Part shown: positions 11,665-20,382 of the stretch, one piece after another
Numbering within the stretch: position 1 is the first letter of the stretch
Layout of the letters: every line of letters starts with the position of its first letter
Assembly: GCF_954871325.1 (NCBI RefSeq)
Contig: NC_088775.1
Location: 36,991,561 to 37,055,560 of the forward strand
Length of the DNA: 64,000 nucleotides
Direction of reading: 5' to 3'
From: Gordionus sp. m RMFG-2023
Taxonomy: Eukaryota > Nematomorpha > Gordioida > Chordodea > Parachordodidae
Notes under the pieces: model-generated
What the model saw: the letters and a program-made list of their open reading frames with translations, nothing else
Told to the model about the DNA's origin: nothing
The model's database searches: none
Made by a program: the position numbers and the translations under genes

Positions 11665-12520
11665 GAAAAGAGTATTTTTAAAATTGGACATAGTAGAAGG
11701 TTTTAAAAGAATCAGAAAATCAGTATTTTTAAAATTGGAAAACGTAGTAGAAGGTTTTAAAAGAATCAGAAAACCAGTATTTTTAAAATTGGAAAACATA
11801 GTAGGAGGCAGTGGCGTAGCTAGGAATTTTCCTTAGAGGGAATCCATACATATAAAATCTGGGGGGCTTCGCCCCCAGACCCCCATTAACGGGTCTTCGG
11901 CCATTTTGCCCGGCCTTCGACCAGGTTTATCTTACAAATCATAACCATATCTTCGATAATATATAATAAATATATTTTTTAAATGCATCAATAATATGTT
12001 ATTATAATTTAGTAGATTATTCTCAATGAATTTATTATAATACTATCCAGAATAATTTCAATAGTAATATAATATCCTTCCACAAACATCAAAACCAGAA
12101 AAATATAATTCATATAAAATCACTTTTAAGTCTTTTGAACGTATAATCTAAAAAAATATTTTGCTCTGGGAGGGGTCCAAACCCGAAAACCACCCCCATA
12201 GCTACGCCACTGGTAGGAGGTTTTAAAAGAAACAGAAAACCAGTATTTTTAAAATTGAAAAACATAGTAGAAGGGTTTAAAAGAATCAGAAAACCATTAT
12301 TTTTAAAATTAGAAAACATAGTAGAAGGTTTTAAAAGAATCAGAAAACCAGTATTTTTAAAATTAGAAAACATAGTAGAAGGTTTTAAAAGAATCAGAAA
12401 ACCAGTATTTTTAAAATTGGAAAACATATAAGAAGGTTTTAAAAGAATCAGAAAACCAGTATTGTTAAAATTAGAAAACATAAGAAGGTTTTAAAAGAAT
12501 TGGAAAACCAGATTTTTTAA
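11665..12520 (+). repeat. 54-bp minisatellite in the leader of gypsy B
   Basis: About eight to nine copies of a 54-bp unit (GTATTTTTAAAATTGGAAAA ... GAATCAGAAAACCA) surround the 404-bp hAT MITE. Because 54 is a multiple of three, the frame stays open and gives an 18-residue basic repeat containing FLKLENVVEGFKRIRKPV. Whether the repeat was ever translated is unknown. The position after the primer-binding site and before Gag suggests a leader expansion. Confidence 0.8.
11809..12212. mobile_element. 404-bp hAT MITE with exact 8-bp TSD
   Basis: Termini are CAGTGGCGTAGCTA and its inverse TAGCTACGCCACTG. GTAGGAGG is duplicated on both sides (11801-11808 and 12213-12220). G/C-rich subterminal blocks (GGGGGGCTTCGCCCCCAGAC, GGTCTTCGGCC) resemble those of the hAT ends near 32700 and 49400. 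There is no coding capacity. It inserted into one unit of the 54-bp repeat in gypsy B. Confidence 0.95.
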
Positions 12521-13317
12521 AAATAAAGAAAACGTTTGTAGTAGAAAGTAATAGATAAAAGATAGAAAACCAGTGAAAAAAAAAGTAAAAAAAGGTTTTA
12601 AAAAAAAGGAAAACCGGATTAATAAACTTCTTGTACGGCATACAAGATATATGTATAGTTGCATCTTTAGTTTGTTTACAATTCTAATAGTATTTTATTT
12701 ATTAACGTTGCAAATAGTTAAACTCTTTATATTAAAAGTATTAGTTAATTTTTTGTAGAGAAAAAATGAAAACTTTAATTTATAAAGTGTTGGGAATTAC
12801 AGTATAATATTGTGGGAGCATTAGTCATATTAGTGATTTGGATGTGTAGTTTGATTTGGGGAAGAAGAGTTAAAAAGACTCGTAGCGTGAGAATAAAGGG
12901 CCAGAAATTAACAATAGAGGGGCATAATGGAGATGAGGATGTTATGGGAAAGGTAACATGGTTGCCGGTTCAAGAATTAATTAATGGATGGACTGATAAT
13001 AAGGTAGATAAATTAATAAGGCCTGCAGGGATAGATGCATATAATGATAACAGATTGGGACCTTATAGGGGACCAAGGGAGAATTCTCAGGGACAGAAAG
13101 GGGAAATAAGACCCAGTTTTGATTCGAGAGTGAGGGGAAGAATGAATTGTTATAATTGTGGAAGACAAGGACATATGGTCAGAGATTGTAGGGAGGCAAA
13201 GTGTTTCGAATGTGGTAGATTTGGTCATATAGCCCCTTATTGTCCAGGAAAACAAGAGAAATTACTATGTGCGGGTTGCGGAAGATTTGATCACAATAAG
13301 GAAGAATGTAATACGGG

Positions 13318-13563
13318 TGTTATGTTCATCATTTTTTTTAATTTTTTTATTTTTTTTTCTCGGAATTATCAATATTATTTTTGATTATCGATTTTTGAAA
13401 TTTATCAATACTTTTCATGGAATTTATTTTTTCTCGGAATTATATATATTATTTTTTGATTATCGATTTTTCAGAAGAAAATTTATTATGATGTAAAAAG
13501 AAAAAGAATTTGAAAAAAATATAATAAAAATATAAGACATAATAGGAATCGGAAAATATTATA
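13318..13563 (+). repeat. 5' LTR of element C
   Basis: About 246 bp, starting TGTTATG and ending GGAAAATATTATA. It aligns along its length with 16349-16605, and the TSD ACGGG abuts it on the left. Confidence 0.92.
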
Positions 13564-13641
13564 ATAGCGACTATGTATACGGAAGAACCCGCGCGGAAAT
13601 ATATATAAAAAAAAAAGAGAAAATTTAAATTTGATATAAAA

Positions 13642-15546
13642 TTGACTAAAATGCCAGCAGCAATTCCTGTTAAAGAAAACAACGACTTATTTACGACTTT
13701 TCGAATAAAACTAGAAGCCTACTTTATACTAAATGATATATCGGACAACGAGAAAAAGAGAGCAGCATTGATATCGGCACTATCAACCTATGACTTAAAT
13801 AAGGTTATTTTAAAATTCGCTTCGAAGTCAATTAATAAAATAAAATACGACGATATGCTAGATTCGCTAATAGACAACGATAAAAAAATTGCACCATTCG
13901 AAAGTTTTCAATTTTATAAACGTACCCAAAGGGAAGGGGAAACCAATTTAGAATTTCTAAATTCACTAAAATCTTTGGCACTTAAATGCAACTTCAAAGA
14001 AAAATATGAAGAGAACTTAAAAATGCAAATAATTAATGGTTTAGAAAGCAAAGATATCACGACAAAGTTATTACTCGAAGAAGATATGGGTATAGAGGAA
14101 ATTGAAAAACTCCTTCGAACCATGGACTTGATAGACGAAAAGGAAAAAACAAAAGGTATATTTTATTGTCAAGCCGGAAAGGAACAAGAGGAAGACAAAA
14201 TAGAAAATAAGGAAATAAACTATATACAAGACAATAAAAGGTATAATAGTAATAATAATAATAACAGAGTTCAGGAACGCTACAGTGACAATTATCCCCA
14301 CCAAACGAGATTCGATAACAGATTTACTAGATATAATAAATATGACAACTCGAATTATGGAAGATATAATAAAGTTAATCCGCGGTACAAATATGATAAT
14401 GATAACAAATATTATAATAATGATAACAAATATAATAATAATGACAACAAATATAATAACAATGATAACTACCGACATAAAAATTGGTACGACAACAATA
14501 ATTATTATCATAAAAATAAGTATCAATATTCTTACGATAAGACAAGGGGAAATTACAACACCAACAATAATAACTTTAAATACAACGACAATCAATATTA
14601 CAGTCAGACAAAAAAAACTTGCTTCAAATGCGGTAGCGATAAACATCTGATTAAATATTGCGATCAAAGAGACAAAGAGGAAGATATATCGTGTATATAC
14701 TCGATGGATATCAAATCTTGTAAAGAAAAATTCAAAATCAATTTAAATATAGAAGGTAAGAAAACAAACATGATCCTAGATACAGGAGCATCAGTATCAA
14801 TCATTTCATTAAAGACATGGAATAAAATCAACTCCAATAAAACAATTCATGATTCGGACACAAAATTAAAGACGTACGAAGGTATGATTAAATATTGCGA
14901 TCAAAGAGACAAAGAGGAAGATATATCGTATATATACTCGATGGATATCAAATCTTGTAAAGAAAAATTCAAAATCAATTTAAATATAGAAGGTAAGAAA
15001 ACAAACATGATCTTAGATACAGGAGCATCAGTATCAATCATTTCATTAAAGACATGGAATAAAATCAACTCCAATAAAACAATTCATGATTCGGACACAA
15101 AATTAAAGACGTACGAAGGTAACGAAATCGCCATCATAGGCAGCGTGGACGTAAAAGTTCAAATAAAAGAAACCATAAAATATCTACCCTTAATAATAGT
15201 GAAAGCTGATGGACCCTCATTGGTAGGTATAAACTGGATAAAGGAATTCAGAGAATTGGTATGGAAAGAATCAATATTAGCAGGAACAGAAAACACATAC
15301 GATAATAATAACAAAATATATTATGTGGAACAAGAATTAAAAGCCCTAACGGAGAAGTACGTAACAATATTCGATAAAAAATTCCGGGAAAAAGCACCCC
15401 ACTCAAAAAAATTACCAGATTTTATGCCTTGTCATATGACTTCCATTAACGATTCTGTAAATTCTTACAGTTTAGCACTTGTATCAAGTATCGAGGAAAA
15501 AGAGCAAGTCCGTCAAAACGAAAGATATGTTCTAAGTATTTATTAA
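13642..15546 (+). CDS. Gag-protease reading frame of LTR element C
   Basis: An open frame of 634 codons. Residues about 15-170 look like a Ty3-type Gag capsid region. Residues about 195-325 are strongly Asn/Tyr/Lys-rich (NNDNKYNN-type repeats). A single CCHC knuckle (CFKCGSDKHLIKYC) follows near residue 328. Two aspartic-protease segments then appear, each with ILDTGASVSIIS, owing to an in-frame tandem duplication. The frame ends shortly after the protease, and the usual downstream pol domains are missing from the element. The N-rich linker resembles that in gypsy E, suggesting a shared lineage. Confidence 0.85.
   Translation: MTKMPAAIPVKENNDLFTTFRIKLEAYFILNDISDNEKKRAALISALSTYDLNKVILKFASKSINKIKYDDMLDSLIDNDKKIAPFESFQFYKRTQREGETNLEFLNSLKSLALKCNFKEKYEENLKMQIINGLESKDITTKLLLEEDMGIEEIEKLLRTMDLIDEKEKTKGIFYCQAGKEQEEDKIENKEINYIQDNKRYNSNNNNNRVQERYSDNYPHQTRFDNRFTRYNKYDNSNYGRYNKVNPRYKYDNDNKYYNNDNKYNNNDNKYNNNDNYRHKNWYDNNNYYHKNKYQYSYDKTRGNYNTNNNNFKYNDNQYYSQTKKTCFKCGSDKHLIKYCDQRDKEEDISCIYSMDIKSCKEKFKINLNIEGKKTNMILDTGASVSIISLKTWNKINSNKTIHDSDTKLKTYEGMIKYCDQRDKEEDISYIYSMDIKSCKEKFKINLNIEGKKTNMILDTGASVSIISLKTWNKINSNKTIHDSDTKLKTYEGNEIAIIGSVDVKVQIKETIKYLPLIIVKADGPSLVGINWIKEFRELVWKESILAGTENTYDNNNKIYYVEQELKALTEKYVTIFDKKFREKAPHSKKLPDFMPCHMTSINDSVNSYSLALVSSIEEKEQVRQNERYVLSIY
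14648..15121 (+). repeat. 237-bp in-frame tandem duplication over the protease active site
   Basis: Copy 1 (14648-14884) and copy 2 (14885-15121) differ at only about two or three positions. The unit equals 79 codons, so the frame is kept and the DTGAS motif appears twice. The near-identity implies a recent event. Confidence 0.95.
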
Positions 15547-16348
15547 AGGATAAATTATGCGTTAAAACCACTAAAATTTTACATGAGTGTAATAAAATTG
15601 ATGTATTACCCAAGTCTCCAACTAGACATTATCAAGATATAAAAAATATTTTAAAAGATAAAAATAGTGAAAAAATCAAATTAAATAATGACAATATAAA
15701 AGTGAAAAATATTTTAAAGGACAAAAATAAGGGAAAATATCAAAAAATACAAATTCGATATATGTAAATTAAAAATATTTCAATATAACATCTGGGACGA
15801 CGATGTATCAGCACCTCCGATAAAATTAGGAGAAATTGGCAACAAAAAGATTAAGAGACTCACGATCAGAATAATTCAACAAATAGAGCTACCGAAGAGG
15901 GAACAATTTACGAATTCCAACAAGACTAAATTCACATCCAAGATCTTCAACTTCGACTTCGGAAGGGGAAGGAAATGGAAGCAGGATACGAAAATAAAAA
16001 AAAATACTAAACGAATTCTTATTAGCTTACAGAAACACCCAGCATACGACTACAGGAGAAACCCCAGCACAGATGATGTTCGGACGGAATGCTCGGAATC
16101 ATCTTGAAATGATTAAAGAGACCACCCAAGAAAGCCGATCAAACGATACACAAACGGAACAGAGAAGTCAATTTAGGATAGGATAACCGGTGTGGGCCAA
16201 AATGTACAACGACAAGGTAAAATGGATAAAAGGAACAATAGTGGCTCGTGCTGGGAGGTGCATATACGTTGTGGATACCTCCAAGGGCCGATGGAGAAGA
16301 CACCAAGATCAAATGCGGAAGAGAACAGACATTCTCTAAGAGGAGAGA

Positions 16349-16605
16349 TGTTATGTTCATCATTTTTTTTTATTTATATTTTTTTTTTTCTCGGAATTAT
16401 CAATATTATTTTTGATTATCGATTTTTGAAATTTATCAATATTTTTCATGGAATTTATTTTTTCTCGGAATTATATATATTATTTTTTGATTATCGATTT
16501 TTCAGAAGAAAATTTATTATGATGTAAAAAGAAAAAGAATTTGAAAAAAATATAATAAAAATATAATAAAAATATAAGACATAATAGGAATCGGAAAATA
16601 TTATA
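16349..16605 (+). repeat. 3' LTR of element C
   Basis: About 257 bp, preceded by a purine-rich tract. The main difference from the 5' LTR is an extra 11-bp ATAATAAAAAT-type unit near 16560. Confidence 0.92.
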
Positions 16606-17116
16606 ACGGGAAATTATAATACTCGAGGAGGTTTTCCCCAGAGAGTAAATGGACCAAATACTTCAACTGTGCGAACCATTGAGGATGCCAGAGTTGGGGG
16701 AAGAAGAGTATTTCCGGAGGGAGTTGAAGATCAAACCGTGGAATGTTTTCGATGTTGAGAAAGGGGACATGTGGCAAGGGATTGTGCTAATTTGTGACTA
16801 TATGATGGTAAAAAAAAATGATACACGGGGCCAAGAGAGTGGGTTATTGGAAACAAACAAAATATATTCACGAGGACAAAGAAATATAATTGAGAATGTA
16901 AGGATGATACAAGACGAGGTAATACATGATCCTTGTCCTAGAGTAATAATAGACTTCAATGGGAATAGGGAACCTATGCTATTTGACACGGGAGAAGCTA
17001 TTTCAGTAATGAGTTATGCAAGATATAGGAGTATTTAGCCCGATAGAATGATAGCAAATGAAGGCTTGAGAATACGACAATTCGATGGGTTGCAAATAGC
17101 AGTAATGGGAAGAGTG

Positions 17117-17316
17117 NNNNNNNNNNNNNNNNNNNNNNNNNNNNNNNNNNNNNNNNNNNNNNNNNNNNNNNNNNNNNNNNNNNNNNNNNNNNNNNNNNNN
17201 NNNNNNNNNNNNNNNNNNNNNNNNNNNNNNNNNNNNNNNNNNNNNNNNNNNNNNNNNNNNNNNNNNNNNNNNNNNNNNNNNNNNNNNNNNNNNNNNNNNN
17301 NNNNNNNNNNNNNNNN
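17117..17316. other. Assembly gap (200 N)
   Basis: Exactly 200 N, probably a fixed-size scaffold gap. It hides the end of gypsy B and the join to the next repeat. Confidence 1.
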
Positions 17317-17389
17317 AAAGTATTGATATATTATATTTAATTTAATTTGATTTAAAAAATATATATTTTTATTTTTAGACAACCCAATC

Positions 17390-17720
17390 AAATCTAATAA
17401 ACGTAAGGATATACACTGTGTTAATTTCACGGAAGGCAGGTAAAGAAAAACCAAAAAATATTTTTGAAATCTTTTATTTAATTTAACTTTTATTTTTATT
17501 ACTACTACTGAATATATTGAAAATTTTACAATTATATATATTAAATACTATTTTCATATATACAATTTAAGGTTAATTTTTAACAAATTCGTTCTTAAAT
17601 TAAATTAACATTTACGAAAATTAGGAAAATATAAAAGGTCATTAAATAAATTTAAAAGAAAGGATTTTTACAAAAAGTTCATTAATTACAAAGTAAAAAA
17701 TATGCAAAATTTATATATTA
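17390..17720. repeat. Diverged copy of the 262-560 segment
   Basis: Shared landmarks in the same order include TCTAATAAACNNAAGG, GGAAGGCAGGTA, TTTTTACAAAAAG and TTACAAAGTAAAAA. The same segment occurs inside the 161-3090 element, so either that element or an insertion in it is present in both places. It lies directly upstream of the MULE relic. Confidence 0.6.
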
Positions 17721-17766
17721 ACACTCTGCTATAACCTATTTAAATATACCATACATGAATAGCTGA

Positions 17767-18190
17767 GACTACAGTATATTACCGCTGCAGAAGGAGAGAT
17801 TTTAAAGGCAGAGGTATGTTAGTAGGTAGTGTATTTGAAGTGACACATAATCATCTAACAGCTGAAGGTATATTTAATACTAAACTTATCAAGATTACTT
17901 ACATTAATTTAGGTAAAGATTCTCAATGTACATGTGGTACATCTGGACCAAAGATAAATAATCACCTAGAGGGCTGGCACTATGCTCTAAATAAATCAGT
18001 TAAATCTTCGCATCAAAATATATATGCTTTTATAAAATTGATACAAAATGATCATAGAAATACAAAATTAAAAAAGGTTCAACTAGACTTGGGGATGACC
18101 TTAAAGAAAACCAACAATAAATACATAACCAAAGAAAAGTGTTATGTGTATTGTGTTTTAAGTATAGCGTGGAGTCATTTTGTGTGATAA
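17767..18190 (+). pseudogene. MULE-type transposase relic, FLYWCH end fused to C-terminal end
   Basis: The first part reads YYRCRRRDFKGRG ... EVTHNH, the second half of a FLYWCH finger (17777-17856). The second part (about 17950-18100) reads NNHLEGWHYALNKSVKSSHQ and IYAFIKLIQ, the N-x-V-E-G-W-H signature near the C-terminus of animal MULE transposases that carry FLYWCH fingers. The DDE core between them is missing, so this is an internally deleted copy. The open frame from 17816 is 123 codons. The family call is good; the termini are not delimited. Confidence 0.7.
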
Positions 18191-18439
18191 GCATTATATT
18201 TGTGATTAATATTTTTGATAATTTTTTTTGCGCATTCATTCTTTTAATTTTTATTTGTGATTAATATTTTGTTTGATTTTTTTGCGAATTCATTCTTTTA
18301 ATATAATAAAAAATTATTATATTTATTTTATAGTAGGTATATGTATGTTGTTAATCGACTAGTCGACTTAGCCGAAAACTGGAGTCAAGTTTTGGGTCGA
18401 AAAAATCGACCCAAAACTAACTTGTGAACTCAAGTCTAT

Positions 18440-19110
18440 CAACTTGAGTCGACTAGAGGACGAATAGTTTTATAAACTTAGTCGACTAGAGGACGAATAG
18501 TTTTATGAACTTAGTCGACTAGAGGACGAATAGTTTTATCAACTTAGTCGACTAGAGGACGAATAGTTTTATGAACTTAGTCTACTAGAGGACGAATAGT
18601 TCTATAAACTTGAGTCGTCGACTAGAGGACGAATAGTTCTATGAACTTGAGTCATCGACTAGAGGACGATAAGTTCTATGAACTTGAGTCATCGACTAGA
18701 GGACGATAAGTTCTATGAACTTGAGTCATCGACTAGAGGACTATAAGTTCTATGAACTTGAGTCATCGACTAGAGGACGATAAGTTCTATGAACTTGAGT
18801 CATCGACTAGAGGACGATAATTTCTATGAACTTGAGTCATCGACTAGAGGATGAATAGTTTTATGAACTTGAGGCGTCGACTAGAGGACGATAAGTTCTA
18901 TGAACTTGAGTCATCGACTAGAGGACTATAAGTTCTATGAACTTGAGTCATCGACTAGAGGACGATAAGTTCTATCACCTTGAGTCATCTAGAGGACGAT
19001 AATTTCTATGAACTTGAGTCATCGACTAGAAAATGAATAGTTTTATGAACTTGAGGCGTCGACTAGTGTACGAATAGTTCTATGAACTTGAGTATACTAA
19101 AGGACGAAGA
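18440..19110. repeat. 33/37-bp tandem array with a five-unit higher-order repeat
   Basis: Units contain GACTAGAGGACGA and TTCTATGAACTTGAGTC. Early units are 33 bp and later ones 37 bp. The variant order CGATAAG, CTATAAG, CGATAAG, CGATAATTTC, ATGAATAG...GAGGCG occurs at about 18690-18868 and again at about 18880-19047, a higher-order block of about 180 bp. Confidence 0.85.
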
Positions 19111-19216
19111 TTTTAAATTAGTTATTATTTATAAAACATTTTTTTATTTTTAACTTTAGATTTCCAACTTGAGTCTATCTTAATTAATAATAATAAATAA
19201 TATTCGTCCTCTCGAC

Positions 19217-19276
19217 TCAAGTTCATAAAATATTCGTCCTCTAGTCGACTAGAGGACGAATATTTTATGAACTTGA
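19217..19276. repeat. 60-bp perfect palindrome
   Basis: Bases 19217-19246 are the exact reverse complement of 19247-19276, centred on AGTCGACT. It is built from two inverse satellite units (GTCCTCTAG/CTAGAGGAC). Confidence 0.95.
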
Positions 19277-19412
19277 ATTTACGACTTAAGTTTACGACTT
19301 GAGTCGACTTGAGTTCATAACTCGAGTTCACGACTTGAAGTTAGTCTATATATTCGACTAACGACTCGAGACTCTGAGTCAGAGTCGGATTAACTCGACT
19401 TTTTAACAACAC

Positions 19413-20380
19413 TTAAAAAAAAGGAAATAAAAACAGTTGTTATTTTTTTAGATTTTTTTATCGTCTTCCATTTTTTAGAAATTAAATTTTTTGGTTTCGT
19501 TCAAAAGAGGAAAAAATTATATTTTTGTTCAAAAGAAAAGAAGAAAGAAAAAATTATTACAAGTAAGAAAAAAATTATTATATTTATTACGTTAAAAAAT
19601 AAAGTGAACTAACCGATTTTCATTTTCTTCACTACCGATACTTGGTATAAACATTATAAAAAGAATATCAATAATCTTATTAATCAATATAATTGAAAAA
19701 TTATAGACAAATTTATATTTGCTGATAGAGTCTCCTAATCAAATTAATTTATAATTATAACAGAGACAATACAAATTTATAATAAATAAAATCCTTTCAC
19801 TCAATTATCAATTAATTTTAATAAGTTATATTAAGAAATTGCACTAGTGAATTCTTTTATATTAGAAATAGCATAAGTTATATTGAGAAAATGCATAAGT
19901 GAAATATTCTTAATCATTAAAATTAATCTTAAGAAATCATATTAATAAAGTTAGTTATATTAAAAAATTGTATATCAAATTTGCTAAATTTTATTAATAG
20001 GTATAGCTTTAAAATATATAATGCATTACATAAAATACTCATAATATAAAATATCATAATATAATTAAAAACAATGTCTGATATATTCATGAATTGCTTG
20101 CATCTGATATAAGAATTGCATATCATCTGGTATAAAAATTGCATATCATCTTGTATAAGAATTGCTTGATTGAAATAATTATCTTAAATATTGTTAAGAA
20201 ATTGATTAGAAGTATCTGATATATTTATGAATAGAAAATTACCTGGATAAAAAATGTAGATGATATTAAAAATTGCTTGCTTGGATTTGATAAAAAATTG
20301 CTTGGAATAATCTAATATATTAAATAAATGCATAATAGAATAATTACGAGCATAATAGAACATTACGTGCATATAAATTC
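19413..20380. other. AT-rich stretch with short irregular repeats, no gene recognised
   Basis: Words such as AATTGCATATCATC, ATAAGAATTGC and TTATATTNAGAAANTGCAT recur irregularly between about 19820 and 20330. It could be the LTR/leader area of gypsy D, but no LTR pair was found. Confidence 0.4.
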
Positions 20381-20382
20381 AT

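Larger units (their letters stand above)
13318..16605 (+). mobile_element. LTR retrotransposon C, internally deleted Ty3/gypsy-type, nested in B
   Basis: Two near-identical LTRs (13318-13563 and 16349-16605), starting TGTTATGTTCATC, bound the element. ACGGG flanks it at 13313-13317 and 16606-16610 (5-bp TSD). A purine tract (AAGAGGAGAGA) precedes the 3' LTR. Inside are a Gag-protease frame (13642-15546) and, near the 3' end, remains of an integrase C-terminus (about 16030-16345). Reverse transcriptase and RNase H are absent, so this is not a whole element. LTR divergence of roughly 2% by eye plus one 11-bp indel suggests a fairly young insertion. Confidence 0.92.
11319..17116 (+). mobile_element. 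Ty3/gypsy LTR retrotransposon fossil B, interrupted by two insertions and a gap
   Basis: A probable 5' LTR (about 11319-11640) precedes TGGTGACCCCGACG (about 11644), a typical gypsy tRNA primer-binding site. A repeat-rich leader (11665-12520), a hydrophobic frame and Gag (12812-13317) with CCHC knuckles (CYNCGRQGHMVRDC, CFECGRFGHIAPYC) follow. LTR element C has inserted in the nucleocapsid region. After it, another knuckle and the protease (LFDTGEAIS, about 16930-17030) continue until the assembly gap. It is broken, with several interruptions, and is older than C and the hAT MITE it contains. Confidence 0.8.
18346..19412. mobile_element. Satellite-bearing element with hAT-like TGTTGTTAA ends
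   Basis: The left end TGTTGTTAATCGACTAGTCG and the right end, inverse TGTTGTTAAAAAGTCGAGTT, are inverted. Between them lie about 19 tandem copies of a 33-37-bp unit (GACTAGAGGACGATAAGTTC ... GAGTCATC), then inverted fragments and a 60-bp perfect palindrome. There is no coding sequence. No convincing TSD was found, so the hAT assignment rests on GTTGTTAA resemblance. Confidence 0.6.

Noticed and set aside
14071-14667. Long open frames opposite and beside the Gag of element C
   Set aside because: They are shadows of the Asn-rich AAY repeat in the Gag frame; the residues are low-complexity Ile/Val or Thr/Ile.
17035-17454. Open frames running through the N gap
   Set aside because: Ns were translated as unknown residues; there is no evidence for coding across the gap.
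18440-19110. Possible CRISPR-like array
   Set aside because: Units are directly tandem with no unique spacers, and the context is a eukaryotic transposon region.
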